A stretch of 64,000 nt of DNA from Actinomycetospora succinea (GCF_004363095.1 NZ_SNYO01000009.1:62001-126000), one strand, 5' to 3'. Counted from the first letter of the stretch, positions 16,974-26,128 are shown. The notes: generated by a model not told the origin, from the letters alone. Numbers and translations are program-made.

Positions 16974-17564
16974 TTACTCCTCCTCGCCCGGGATCCCGAC
17001 GTCGGGCACCTGGTTGCGGCCGATCACGAGCAGGGCCTCGGCGGTGCCGTCGAGGGCCCGGTACATGTGTGGCCCGTCGGCGGTGAAACGGATGAAGTCC
17101 CCGGGGCCGAGCGTCTTCGGGTCGTCGACCGGTCCGGCCGACACCGTCCCGGACAGGACGTAGAGGCTCTCCACGCTCGAGGCCTCGTGACCGTCGTCGG
17201 AGTAGCCCTCCTCGCTGAGGACCGCGACGAACACGTAGACGAGGTTCGGCCCGTAGATGGTGGCGAGCGGACGGATGCGCAGGGTGCCCAGCGGGTGCCA
17301 GCTCGCCTCGGCCCGTCGCCGGACGTCGGCGACGACACGGCGGGCCCCGTCCGACACCAGATCCGTGATCGTCACCCCCAGCGCGTCCGCCAGCGACTGG
17401 AGCGTCTCGACGGTCGGGTTCGCCTTCCCGATCTCGATCGACAGCACGGTCGCCTTGCTGATGCCTGCCTTGCGCGCCAGCTCGGACGCCGACATCCGTC
17501 GCTCGCTGCGCAGCATCCCGACGTTGCGCCCCACGACGGCGTTCGCACCGGACATGGCGGCCAT
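16974..17564 (-). CDS. XRE-family regulator with cupin domain
   Basis: Repressor-type protein of 196 residues: HTH (GRNVGMLRSERRMSASELAR then AGISKATVLSIEIGKANPTV) followed by a cupin in the C-terminal half (SSVESLYVLSGTVSAGP and LGPGDFIRFTADGPHMYRAL). I chose ATG 17564; ATG 17555 is also possible, and an upstream frame extension to 17621 is rich in Arg and unlikely. It is divergent from the CMD/ligase/dehydrogenase operon and precedes the permease, so it may control both directions through the palindrome at 17631-17650. Confidence 0.85.
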   Translation of the reverse strand: MAAMSGANAVVGRNVGMLRSERRMSASELARKAGISKATVLSIEIGKANPTVETLQSLADALGVTITDLVSDGARRVVADVRRRAEASWHPLGTLRIRPLATIYGPNLVYVFVAVLSEEGYSDDGHEASSVESLYVLSGTVSAGPVDDPKTLGPGDFIRFTADGPHMYRALDGTAEALLVIGRNQVPDVGIPGEEE

Positions 17565-17630
17565 CGTCGCAGGACGACGGCGACGATCGGCGCGCACGGA
17601 CTCTTGCCCACGGGAAACCACGCGGCTACT

Positions 17631-17655
17631 TTAGCGACCGCACGGTCATTATATC
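17631..17655. promoter_or_regulatory. AT-rich divergent promoter/operator
   Basis: An island of A/T in very GC-rich DNA. On the minus strand a perfect TATAAT lies at 17653-17648, suitably placed for the XRE-cupin gene. Overlapping it is an imperfect palindrome, TAGCGACC-GCAC-GGTCATTA (17631-17650), with 6 of 8 arm positions matching. This fits an autoregulatory operator for the XRE-cupin protein that also faces the rightward operon. Confidence 0.4.
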
Positions 17656-17679
17656 GACCAGAACGGGGCCGCCTCGCCG

Positions 17680-18267
17680 ATGAGCAGCAACGGAAGCTTC
17701 TTCCCGGTCCCGAGCGTGGCCGACCTCCCCCCGGGGTTGCAATCGCTCTGCGGGAAGGCGGAGGCGGAGCTCGGCTTCGTGCCCAACGTCTTCCTGGGCT
17801 ACGCGCACCGCCCCGAGCGCTTCTCCGCGTGGTTCGCGCACTACGCGCAGCTCCACGTGCCGACCGAGAACCTCGACGAGGCCGACCGCGAGATGATCGC
17901 CGTGGTCGTCTCGGCGATCCACAGCTGCACCTACTGCCTGACCTCGCACGTCCACGCCCTGCGCCAGGCACTCGGGGACGTCGCGCAGGCCGACCGCATC
18001 CTCTACAACTGGCGCCACGCCGGCCTGGACGAGCGGCGCCTCGCGATTTGCCGGTACGCGGACAAGCTGACCCGCCGCCCTGCCGAGGTCGGCCGGGAGG
18101 ACCTCGAGGAGCTCGAGGCGGTGGGCCTGACCCACGACGAGGTCTGGGACGTCGCCGAGCTGACCGCCATGTACTCCTTCACCAACCGGCTCGCGCTCGC
18201 GATGGGCTTCGAGGCCAACCCGGAGTACCACGACCTCCCCCGCGAGCGGGCCGGGGCCGACCGGTGA
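17680..18267 (+). CDS. Carboxymuconolactone decarboxylase/AhpD-like peroxidase-related protein
   Basis: All-helical protein of 195 residues with the AhpD redox signature: Glu71, Cys83-T-Y-Cys86 and His90 (EMIAVVVSAIHSCTYCLTSH). Family members reduce peroxides or act in aromatic catabolism; this long form is the 'uncharacterized peroxidase-related' branch. It opens an operon in which a second, related copy (21151) follows an alcohol dehydrogenase. Start ATG 17680 has no strong ribosome site. The role is probably protection or electron transfer for the operon's oxidation chemistry, which is inference. Confidence 0.82.
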   Translation: MSSNGSFFPVPSVADLPPGLQSLCGKAEAELGFVPNVFLGYAHRPERFSAWFAHYAQLHVPTENLDEADREMIAVVVSAIHSCTYCLTSHVHALRQALGDVAQADRILYNWRHAGLDERRLAICRYADKLTRRPAEVGREDLEELEAVGLTHDEVWDVAELTAMYSFTNRLALAMGFEANPEYHDLPRERAGADR

Positions 18268-19994
18268 CCGTCGACGTCACCCGGCTCCGCGGCCGTCGCG
18301 CCGACACACGGGCGACCCGGCTCAGCGTCGGCGACACGTTCGAGCGGATGCGCTGGAGCCGGCCCGACGCCGTGCTGATCACCGCCCTCGACGACGCCTG
18401 CGAGCACCCCGACCACCGCGAGCTCACGGTGGCCGCCGCCGACGACCTGGCGAACCGTTTCGCCCACGCCGTCCTCGCCCGCGGCGCCGAGCCCGGGGAC
18501 GTCGTCGCGCTCGTCTGCGAGAACTCGGTCGAGGCGCTCGTCGCCAAGGTCGGGCTCGCCAAGGCCGGCGTCACGGCCGCGCCCCTCAACCCGAAGCTCG
18601 CCCCCGACGTGGTCGAGGAGCTGCTGCGCCTGACCGGGGCCCGGTTCGCGCTCGTCGACGCGGAGAGCTGGGCGGGGCTGCAGAAGCCGCTCGCGGCCGC
18701 GGGCGTCGAGACCCTCGCCGCGATCGCCGTCGGCGGCGACGCTCCGGCGCCGTCGTTCCGCGAGCTCGTCGGCGACCAGCCCGCCACCGAGCCCGACGTC
18801 GGCGTCCACGGCGACGACATCTGGCAGATCCTCTTCACCTCGGGGACGTCGGCCACGCCGAAGGGCGTGATGATCCCGCACGTCAAGACGGTCCTCGAGG
18901 CGATGGCGATGACCGGCAACCTCACCCAGGGGCTGCGGCACGACCACGACGTCGTGCTGGGCGGGTTCCTGCCGATCGTCTACCACGTCGGCGACATCAC
19001 GATCTTCTCCGCGCTGCTGGCGGGCGGCCGGGTCGTGCTGGGCCGCCGACCGGTCCCCGGGGACCTCGCCGCCGCGGTCGACCGGCACCGCATCACCGCG
19101 CTGTGGGCCGGCTCGCCGCAGGTCGTGCAGGGTCTCGACGCCGCGCTGCGCGCCGCGCCGCACCTCGACGCCGGCTCGCTGACCAGCGTCGTCCATGGCT
19201 TCGCGCCGCTGCACCCCGCCGCGTACCGGTCGCTGCGCGAGACCCTCCGGCGCCCGATCGCGGTCACCGAGATCATCGGCCAGACCGAGATCTGCTGCTG
19301 CCACCGCTTCTTCCTCGACGAGCACGAGGACCTGTACGAGCGGTCCGCGCCGCAGCAGAACTACGTCGGGCTGCCCCACCCCCTCATGGCCTCGGCGATC
19401 GCGGACGCCGACGCCTCCGGGACCGGCGAGGGCGTCTTCCGCTCCCCCGCCCTGACCCCGGGCTACTACCGCGAGCCCGACGCCACCGAGCGCGCGATGC
19501 GCGACGGCTGGTTCCACGGCGGCGACGCCTTCCGCACCGGCGAGGCCGGCCAGCGGATCGTCGTCGACCGGTTCAAGGACATCGTGAAGACCGGCGGGGA
19601 GAACGTGTCCTCGATCCGGGTCGAGCAGACGCTCATGGCGCACGACGCGGTCGCGCGCGCCGCGGTCGTCGGGCTCCCCCACGACCGGTGGGGCGAGGCC
19701 GTGACCGCCGTCGTCCTGCTCCACGAGCCGGGCGGCGCCACGACCGACCAGCTCCTCGCCCACTGCCGTCCCACGCTGGCCGGCTTCGAGATGCCCAAGG
19801 AGGTGGTGTTCGTGGACGCGTTCCCGGAGGCCGTCGGCGGCAAGATCCGCAAGAACGTGCTGCGCGAGCGCTACGCCGACCTCTACCGCGAGGGGTCGCT
19901 GCCTCCGGGCGCCGTGCCGCACCCGCACGACGACCGCTGCTGGTGGGACGTCGCGTCCGCGCGCTGGGTCTGCACCCCGGAGGGACGGCGATGA
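18264..19994 (+). CDS. AMP-forming acyl-CoA synthetase/ligase
   Basis: Adenylate-forming ligase of 576 residues that activates a carboxylic acid with ATP and CoA. The P-loop FTSGTSATPKGVMI, the A5-type motif EIIGQTEICC and the hinge region VVDRFKDIVKTGGENVSS are present, with the C-terminal lysine in GGKIRKNVLRERY. The EICCCHRFFLDEH stretch after A5 is unusually cysteine-rich. GTG 18264 overlaps the preceding stop (GTGA). The next gene starts inside its stop (ATGA), so the three are tightly coupled. The extended C-terminus ends in WWDVASARWVCTPEG. Confidence 0.9.
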   Translation: MTVDVTRLRGRRADTRATRLSVGDTFERMRWSRPDAVLITALDDACEHPDHRELTVAAADDLANRFAHAVLARGAEPGDVVALVCENSVEALVAKVGLAKAGVTAAPLNPKLAPDVVEELLRLTGARFALVDAESWAGLQKPLAAAGVETLAAIAVGGDAPAPSFRELVGDQPATEPDVGVHGDDIWQILFTSGTSATPKGVMIPHVKTVLEAMAMTGNLTQGLRHDHDVVLGGFLPIVYHVGDITIFSALLAGGRVVLGRRPVPGDLAAAVDRHRITALWAGSPQVVQGLDAALRAAPHLDAGSLTSVVHGFAPLHPAAYRSLRETLRRPIAVTEIIGQTEICCCHRFFLDEHEDLYERSAPQQNYVGLPHPLMASAIADADASGTGEGVFRSPALTPGYYREPDATERAMRDGWFHGGDAFRTGEAGQRIVVDRFKDIVKTGGENVSSIRVEQTLMAHDAVARAAVVGLPHDRWGEAVTAVVLLHEPGGATTDQLLAHCRPTLAGFEMPKEVVFVDAFPEAVGGKIRKNVLRERYADLYREGSLPPGAVPHPHDDRCWWDVASARWVCTPEGRR

Positions 19995-21103
19995 AGTCAC
20001 GGGCCGCCGTGCTCTACGAGGCACCGGGCGACTTCGAGATCACGACCATCGAGCTCGACGCACCGCGCCAGGACGAGCTCGTCGTGGAGATGGTGGCCTC
20101 GGGCGTCTGCCACTCCGACGACCACATCAAGTGCGGCGACCTCGGCGTGAACCTGCCCATGGCGGGCGGGCACGAGGGCGCCGGCGTCGTGGTCGAGGTC
20201 GGGCCGAACACCCGCGGCTTCGAGGTCGGTGACCACGTCGTGCTCGCCTGGATCCCGTCCTGCGGGCGGTGCCGGTGGTGCGCGGGTGGGCAGCAGAACC
20301 TCTGCGACCTGGGCGCACAGACCCTCGCCGGCGCCCGCGCCGACGACCCCGACAGCTACCGCCTGCGCCTCGACGGCGAGGACCTCGCGCAGACCGCGGG
20401 CGTCTCCACCTTCTCCGAGCGAACCCTGGTCTCGACCAGCTCGGCGGTCCGGATCCCGAAGAGCATCCCGCTCGACGTCGCCTGCCTGACCGCCTGCAGC
20501 GTCGGCACCGGCTGGGGCTCGGCCGTGCGCGTCGGGGACGTCCGCCCGGGCCAGGTCGTCATCGTGATGGGCGTCGGCGGCGTCGGCGTCCACGCCGTGC
20601 AGGGCGCGGCGATGGCGGGCGCGGCGCACGTCCTGGCCGTCGACCCGGTCGAGCTCCGGCGCGACGCGGCGATCACCGCCGGGGCCACCGCCACCTACGC
20701 CGACATGGCCGAGGCGACCGAGCGGGCCCGGGAGCTGACCAACGGACAGGGCGCCGACGTCGCGATCGTCTGCGTCGGGGTGACCACGCCCGACCACATC
20801 GCGGCCGCGTTCGCGGCGATCCGCAAGGCCGGCACCGCGGTCGTCACGGGCCTCGGGCCCGGCGCGACCGTCGGGATCCCGGTCTCCCCCATCGAGCTCA
20901 CGCTCTACGGGAAGCGGCTGCTCGGCTCGCTCTACGGCAACTGTGCGCCCACCGCCGACATCCCGATGCTGCTCGGCCTGCACGGCGACAACCGTCTCAA
21001 GATCGACGAGTTCATCACCGGGCGCTATCCCCTCGACCGGGTCAACGAGGCGTTCGCCGACATGCACGCCGGGCGCAACGTCAAGGCGATCGTGGAGTTC
21101 TGA
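19991..21103 (+). CDS. Zinc-dependent, NDMA-type (nicotinoprotein) alcohol dehydrogenase
   Basis: MDR alcohol dehydrogenase of 370 residues. Catalytic zinc ligands are in GVCHSDDH and GGHEGAG, structural zinc cysteines are in CGRCRWCAGGQQNLC, and the Rossmann motif is GVGGVGVHAV. The segment ACSVGTGWGSAVRVGDVRPG and the overall length match NDMA-dependent nicotinoprotein dehydrogenases, which keep NAD bound and are re-oxidised through mycofactocin in actinomycetes. No mycofactocin genes are in this window. ATG 19991 overlaps the ligase stop by four bases. Confidence 0.88.
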   Translation: MKSRAAVLYEAPGDFEITTIELDAPRQDELVVEMVASGVCHSDDHIKCGDLGVNLPMAGGHEGAGVVVEVGPNTRGFEVGDHVVLAWIPSCGRCRWCAGGQQNLCDLGAQTLAGARADDPDSYRLRLDGEDLAQTAGVSTFSERTLVSTSSAVRIPKSIPLDVACLTACSVGTGWGSAVRVGDVRPGQVVIVMGVGGVGVHAVQGAAMAGAAHVLAVDPVELRRDAAITAGATATYADMAEATERARELTNGQGADVAIVCVGVTTPDHIAAAFAAIRKAGTAVVTGLGPGATVGIPVSPIELTLYGKRLLGSLYGNCAPTADIPMLLGLHGDNRLKIDEFITGRYPLDRVNEAFADMHAGRNVKAIVEF

Positions 21104-21150
21104 GCTCGACCTCTCTGGACAACGACGTACCAGGACGAACGGAGAAGATC

Positions 21151-21741
21151 ATGACCGACACCGCGGTGCGCACCACCGAGCGCATCTCCCGCCTCGGGAT
21201 CGCCGACGAGGACTCCCTTCCCCCGAAGGTCGCCCAGCTGTACGCGGCGATGGAGAAGCAGGGCGGGGTGCCGAACTGGATCAAGGCGCTCGCCGTGCAC
21301 CCGGACGTCCTGCGCCGGTTCCTCGGCTACTACGAGGCGCTGTTCACCCCGAGCAACGGCGTGATCCCGATGCTCGAGCGGGAGATGATCGCCGCCGTCG
21401 TCTCGAACATCAACGGCTGCACCTACTGCACCATGCACCACACCGGCGGCATGGCGACCCATCTCGAGAGCAGCGAGCGGGCCCAGCGCATCTCCCACAA
21501 CTACCGCGAGGTCGACCTCTCGGAGCGCGAGCGGGCGATCTGCGACTTCTCCGTGAAGGTCACCGAGGCCCCGGAGCGCATGCAGGACGCCGACTTCGAC
21601 GCCCTGCGCGCCGTCGGGATGAGCGACGAGGAGATCTTCGAGGTGCTCGAGGTCGCCGCCTTCTTCTCGTTCTCCAACCGCCTCGCGACCCCGCTGGCGA
21701 TCCTGCCCGACTCCGCGCTGTTCGACTTCCAGCGTCGCTGA
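21151..21741 (+). CDS. Second CMD/AhpD-like peroxidase-related protein
   Basis: Protein of 196 residues, paralogous in architecture to the one at 17680: Glu78, Cys90-T-Y-Cys93 and a histidine pair (EMIAAVVSNINGCTYCTMHH), then the matching DLSERERAICDFSVKVTEAP and LEVAAFFSFSNRLA segments. The position of the second catalytic histidine differs slightly between the two, so they may have separate roles. ATG 21151 is preceded by GGAGAAGATC. Its place directly after the nicotinoprotein dehydrogenase suggests a redox partner function. Confidence 0.82.
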   Translation: MTDTAVRTTERISRLGIADEDSLPPKVAQLYAAMEKQGGVPNWIKALAVHPDVLRRFLGYYEALFTPSNGVIPMLEREMIAAVVSNINGCTYCTMHHTGGMATHLESSERAQRISHNYREVDLSERERAICDFSVKVTEAPERMQDADFDALRAVGMSDEEIFEVLEVAAFFSFSNRLATPLAILPDSALFDFQRR

Positions 21742-21751
21742 GGGGACCGAC

Positions 21752-22492
21752 ATGGCTGACCATGGCACCGACACCGCCCGCGAGCTGGGGCGGACCCTCT
21801 ACGACACCGCCGGCTCCTTCATGCTGGCCCCGCCCACCGCGGCGAAAGCCGAGGAGCTCGGCTTCCCCGACCCCCTGCAGCTCTACGTGGCGGGACGGCT
21901 CGGGGTCCTCGGCGACACGACGCCCGAGGTCGCGGCCACCGCGCACGGCTTCCTCGCCCCCGGCGCGGCGGCCCAGCTCTGGCCCGCGGTCGGCAAGGTG
22001 TGCAGCCGGGAGACCGCCGCCCGGACGTTCGCCGAGGCGTGCGCCGAGTACGGCGAGGAGAAGCTCGGTGGCCTCGACGAGGCCACCGCGGGACGGCTCG
22101 CCGACCTCGCCACCGCCGTCGTCGACGCGGCGCCCGGGACCCCGCTGTTCGCGGCCTGGCGGGCGATGCCCCGTCCGGGCGCTCCGCGGGCCCGCGCCGC
22201 GCACGCGCTCAACCTGCTCCGCGAGTGGCGCGGCGGCGTCCACGTCGCCGCGGTCACCGCGGCCGGGCTGACCCCGGTCGAGGCGATCATGTCCGACGGC
22301 GGCGAGTTCTACGCCGAGGCGTTCGGGTGGCCGAAGCCCTGGCCCGAGGCCGGCAGCCGTTCGGCGGAGATGGCCGAGGTCTCGGCCGCGGTCGACGCCG
22401 CGTGCGGTCGCGTCGTCGAGGCGGCGCTGACCGAGGACGAGGCGCAGGAGCTGCTCGCCGGGGCGCGGGCGGCCGGGCCGCTGCTCCCCTGA
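21752..22492 (+). CDS. SCO6745-family helical protein
   Basis: Alpha-helical protein of 246 residues without membrane segments or catalytic motifs that I recognise. The plan (N-terminal helical bundle AAKAEELGFPDPLQLYVAGRLGVLGD, then a PLFAAWRAMPRPGAPRARAAHALNLLREWRGGVHVAAV core and a C-terminal AEAFGWPKPWPEA segment) resembles the actinomycete SCO6745 family, winged-helix-like proteins with no known function. It begins 10 bases after the second CMD gene and overlaps the next ligase start (TGATG). Operon membership links it to the same pathway. Confidence 0.65.
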   Translation: MADHGTDTARELGRTLYDTAGSFMLAPPTAAKAEELGFPDPLQLYVAGRLGVLGDTTPEVAATAHGFLAPGAAAQLWPAVGKVCSRETAARTFAEACAEYGEEKLGGLDEATAGRLADLATAVVDAAPGTPLFAAWRAMPRPGAPRARAAHALNLLREWRGGVHVAAVTAAGLTPVEAIMSDGGEFYAEAFGWPKPWPEAGSRSAEMAEVSAAVDAACGRVVEAALTEDEAQELLAGARAAGPLLP

Positions 22493-24000
22493 TGGACCTC
22501 TCCCTCGGGGACTGGCCCGCGGCGCAGGCCCGGCGCCGCCCGCACGCCGTCGCGCTGGTCGACGGCGTGACGGGCGAGCGCTCGACCTACGCGGAGCTCG
22601 CCGACCGGGTCTCCCGGATCGGGGGCGCGCTCGACACGGCGGGCGTCCGCGCCGGCGACCGCGTGGGCCTGCTCTCGACCAACCATCCCGACATGCTGGC
22701 CGTGGTCTTCGCGATCGCGCGGATCGGTGCGGTCGGGGTGCCGGTGAACTTCCGGCTCACGCCCGACGAGATCACCTTCGTGCTGTCCGACGCCGGCGCC
22801 TCGTTCCTCTTCGCGTCCGCGGACCTCGCCGGCCCCGCCGCCGAGGTCGCGGAGCGTGTCGGGATCGGGCGCACGGTCGTGCTCGGGGGACCGGCGACCG
22901 GCCTCGAGTCCCTCCACGAGTTCCTGACCGGCGCCGGACCGGGGCCCACGGTCGCCGCGGGCGCGGACGACCTTGTGCTGATCATGTACACGTCGGGCAC
23001 CACGGGCAGCCCCAAGGGCGCGATGCTGACCCACGGGAACCTGACGTGGAACGCGATCAACATGGTCTCGGCGGGCGAGGGGCTCCTGCGCTCCGACGTC
23101 ACCCTCTCGGTCGCCCCGCTCTTCCACATCGGCGCGCTCGGGATCTTCACGCTGCCGCTGCTCTACCTCGGCGGCACGGTCGTCACCGTGCCGCGCTTCG
23201 ATCCCGTGGAGACGGCGGCACTGATGGCGCGCGAGGGCGTCACGGTCCAGTTCCTGGTGCCGGCGATGTGGGCGATGCTCATGCGGGCCGACGTGGTCGA
23301 CTTCGACGGGTCGCGGGTGCGCTGGGTCCTCAGCGGTGGGGCGCCCTGCCCGCTGCCCGTCATCCGGCACTTCGCCGACCGCGGCTGGGCGTTCCTCGAG
23401 GGCTTCGGGCTCACCGAGACCAGCCCGACGTGCACGGTGATGGACCGGTCCGCGGTCCCCGCGAAGGCGGGCTCGGTCGGCCTGCCCCTGCGGCACGTCG
23501 AGGCCCGGGTCGACGCCCCGGACGGCACGCCGGGCGAGCTGACGATCAGGGGGCCGAACGTCTTCGTCGGCTACTGGCAGCGTCCGGACGCCACCGCCGA
23601 GGCCCTGGTCGACGGCTGGTTCCACACCGGCGACGTCGCCGTCCGCGACGCCGACGGCTACCTCACCATCGTCGACCGGACGAAGGACATGGTGATCACC
23701 GGCGGCGAGAACGTGTACCCCGCCGAGGTCGAGCGCGTGCTCAGCGAGCACCCGGGCGTCGTCGACGTCGCGGTGATCGGCGTGCCCGACGAGCAGTGGG
23801 GCGAACGGGTGACGGCGATCGTGGTCGGGTCGGTGAGCGCGGAGGACGTCGTCGCCCACTGCCGGGGACGGCTCGCGGGCTACAAGTGCCCGCGGGCGGT
23901 GGAGCTCGTCGAGGAGATCCCGCGCAACGCCACGGGGAAGATCCTCAAGCGGGACCTGCGGGCGCGCTTCGGGTCGGCGGCGGCCGCCGTCACGCGATGA
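22492..24000 (+). CDS. Long-chain-type acyl-CoA ligase (AMP-forming)
   Basis: Adenylate-forming enzyme of 502 residues, the FadD/benzoate-CoA-ligase-like size. The motifs are complete: MYTSGTTGSPKGAMLTHGN, FGLTETSPTC, GWFHTGDVAVRD, DRTKDMVITGGENVYP and the lysine in RNATGKILKRDL. It is the last gene of the 17680-24000 operon and the second ligase in it, so two acids or two stages may need CoA activation. The start ATG 22492 shares a base with the preceding stop. It converges end-to-end with the broken methyltransferase gene. Confidence 0.92.
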   Translation: MDLSLGDWPAAQARRRPHAVALVDGVTGERSTYAELADRVSRIGGALDTAGVRAGDRVGLLSTNHPDMLAVVFAIARIGAVGVPVNFRLTPDEITFVLSDAGASFLFASADLAGPAAEVAERVGIGRTVVLGGPATGLESLHEFLTGAGPGPTVAAGADDLVLIMYTSGTTGSPKGAMLTHGNLTWNAINMVSAGEGLLRSDVTLSVAPLFHIGALGIFTLPLLYLGGTVVTVPRFDPVETAALMAREGVTVQFLVPAMWAMLMRADVVDFDGSRVRWVLSGGAPCPLPVIRHFADRGWAFLEGFGLTETSPTCTVMDRSAVPAKAGSVGLPLRHVEARVDAPDGTPGELTIRGPNVFVGYWQRPDATAEALVDGWFHTGDVAVRDADGYLTIVDRTKDMVITGGENVYPAEVERVLSEHPGVVDVAVIGVPDEQWGERVTAIVVGSVSAEDVVAHCRGRLAGYKCPRAVELVEEIPRNATGKILKRDLRARFGSAAAAVTR

Positions 24001-24788
24001 TCAGGGCGGGTCGCCCGTCGCGACCGCGACGAAGGCGTACCGGTTGAGGCTGAACAGGTAGTCGGTGCCGCGGGAGCGCAGGTCCGCGGCCCAGCGCGCC
24101 ACGTCGTCCTCGCCCAGTCCCTGGCGGCCGGTCACGAAGGCGCCGATGGTGTCGATCGTGCCGGCGCTGTAGGTCTCCTCGGCGTACTCGGGGTTAAACA
24201 TGGGGACCAGGCGGCGGTCGGTGACGCGGAACCCCGCCCGCTCCAGCAGGCCGGGGAGGGTGCGGGGCAGGCGCGGGTCGACGAGGTGCTCCTCCCACGC
24301 CGCCATGACGCGCCGGTGCAGCTCGCGGTCTCCCGCGTGCCAGACCACGGACTCCCAGTCGGTGTCGAGGATGACCACCCGCCCGCCGGGGCGCAGGACC
24401 CGCCGGACCTCGACGAGCGCGGCCGCGACGTCGACGACGTACTCGTAGACCTGGGTCGACACGACGGCGTCGAACGACCCGGCGGCGTACGGCAGGCCCT
24501 CGGCGCCGCCCTCGTCGATCCCGACCCAGGCGACGTCGGCGCAGCGGGCCTGGGCCATGGCGTTCATCGCCGGGCTCGGGTCCAGACCCCGCGCGGACCC
24601 CGCGGGCCCGACGGCCTCGGCGATCGAGCGCAGGAGGAAGCCGGGCCCGGACCCGACGTCGAGACCTCCTCACCGGCGACGGGGCGCAGGAGGTCGAGGA
24701 CCTGCCGGCGCTGCTCGACCACGTCGGGCGTGGCGTAGACGCGCTCGATCCGACGGGCACCCTCGTCCCCGAACTGCAGCAGGGTCAT
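24001..24788 (-). pseudogene. SAM-dependent methyltransferase broken by a one-base frameshift
   Basis: Class I methyltransferase of the UbiE type. The N-terminal part starts at ATG 24788 (MTLLQFGDEGARRIERVYAT) and runs to LRPVAGEEV. The SAM-binding motif I then continues in another frame as DVGSGPGFLLRSIAEAVG, followed by VVSTQVYEYV and a normal C-terminus ending at 24001. One base is missing near 24660-24666: GAGGTC-TCGACGTCGGG should read GTCCTCGAC to give VLDVGSGPG. The rest is intact, so this is a recent mutation or a sequencing error. Otherwise the product would be about 262 residues. Confidence 0.8.
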
Positions 24789-24865
24789 CGACGGCCTCGC
24801 TCTCCCGGGGAGGGAGCCACGATAGGGGTGTCACCCCCTCCCCGGGGCCACCGTTCGGCCGCAGA

Positions 24866-26065
24866 TCAGCGGCGACCGGCGCTCCACGCGTAGGGCAGCT
24901 CGGCGCCGTTGAGGACGTGGTCGCCGATCGTCTGCAGCTTGTAGATCAGCGGGTTGTGCACGGAGATCGTGCGGGCGTTGCGCCAGTGCCGGTCGAGACG
25001 CAGCTTCTCCGACGTGATCGACGCCCCGCCCACCTCGAACAGCTGCGTCGTGGCGTCGAGGACGGTCGGGATGACGACGGCCTGGGCGCGGGCGACGTCG
25101 ACCTCGACGCGGTCGAGCAGGTCGGCGTCCGAGCTGTCGGTGGCGAGCAGGTGGTCGAGCTGGTCGGCGATGTCGAGCACGAGGGTGCGCGCCGCGTAGG
25201 CGGTGGCCGACAGCTTCCCGATGACCTGCTGCACGAGCGGGTCGTGGCGCGGCAGGTCGGCGGGCGCGTGGGTGAAGGTGCGGGTGCGGTCGCGCACCCA
25301 GCCGGTGACGTCGTCGGTGGCCCGCTGGGCGATGCCGGCGAGCACCGAGAGCTGCACCAGCTGCAGGTACGACGTGCCGTACGTCCGGCCCGGCGTCCCG
25401 TAGCCGGGGCCGAGGACCCGGTCGGCGGGCACCGCCACGTCGCTGAACTCGGTGGTGCCGCTGGCGGTGAGGCGCTGACCGAAGCCGTCCCAGTCGTCGT
25501 GCTGGGTCACGCCGTCGGCGTCGGCGTCCACGAGGACCGCGACGCGTTCGCCGTCCTGGTCGGCGGCCACGACGATGTGGTCGGCGTAGAGGCTGCCGGT
25601 GCTGTAGTACTTCGTGCCGGACAGGCGCAGGTCGGCCCCGTCCGGGGTCACCGCCGTGCTGTAGCGGTCGATCGCGCCGACGCCGGGCTCGGAGATCGCG
25701 TTGCCGACGAGCACGCCGTCGGCGGCCGCGCGCAGCCAGCGCTCCCGCTCGGGGCCGTCCGGCGCGAGCAGCTGCTCCTCGACGAACCACCAGTGCACGC
25801 GCAGCGCCTGCGGCAGGTTCGACTCGGCGGCGGCGAGCAGGACGAGCTGGCGGAAGAGCTGGCGCACCGAGGCGCCGTAGCCGCCGAGATCGACCGGCAC
25901 GCGCAGCGCCCCGAACCGGGCCTCCTTGAGCGCGGCGACCTCGTCGTGGGCCAGGGAGCGGTCCTGCTCGCGCTGCACCGCACCGTCGGCGATGCGGGCG
26001 TAGACCGGGGTGAAGATCTCGTCGAGCTGGTCGTCGGTGAACGGGGCGGTGGCCGTCGCGGTCAT
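24866..26065 (-). CDS. Acyl-CoA dehydrogenase-fold flavin monooxygenase, DszC/SfnC-like
   Basis: Flavoprotein of 399 residues with acyl-CoA-dehydrogenase fold but the C-terminal signature of the DszC/SfnC group (LRLDRHWRNARTISVHNPLI and YKLQTIGDHVLNG), with GNAISEPGVGAIDR and LRLSGTKYYSTGS in the middle domain. These enzymes use reduced FMN and O2 on sulfur compounds or amines rather than dehydrogenating acyl-CoA. The leader peptide upstream contains a cysteine codon near its end, which supports a sulfur-acquisition role. ATG 26065 has GAAGGAC upstream. No flavin reductase is adjacent. Confidence 0.83.
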   Translation of the reverse strand: MTATATAPFTDDQLDEIFTPVYARIADGAVQREQDRSLAHDEVAALKEARFGALRVPVDLGGYGASVRQLFRQLVLLAAAESNLPQALRVHWWFVEEQLLAPDGPERERWLRAAADGVLVGNAISEPGVGAIDRYSTAVTPDGADLRLSGTKYYSTGSLYADHIVVAADQDGERVAVLVDADADGVTQHDDWDGFGQRLTASGTTEFSDVAVPADRVLGPGYGTPGRTYGTSYLQLVQLSVLAGIAQRATDDVTGWVRDRTRTFTHAPADLPRHDPLVQQVIGKLSATAYAARTLVLDIADQLDHLLATDSSDADLLDRVEVDVARAQAVVIPTVLDATTQLFEVGGASITSEKLRLDRHWRNARTISVHNPLIYKLQTIGDHVLNGAELPYAWSAGRR

Positions 26066-26091
26066 GGCGGTGTCCTTCGGCAGGAGGGCAC

Positions 26092-26128
26092 GCCGGAGCG
26101 GCGCGCGCGGGCGCGGCCGCGGTCCGGC
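26092..26128 (-). promoter_or_regulatory. GC-rich stem-loop between leader peptide and DszC/SfnC-like gene
   Basis: GCCGGA (26092-26097) pairs with TCCGGC (26123-26128), with an inner CGGC/GCCG pairing, inside the 88-base stretch between the leader stop and the flavoenzyme start. It is in the right place for an attenuator or for a ribosome-site-masking helix governed by leader translation. The alternative structures were not computed. Confidence 0.4.
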
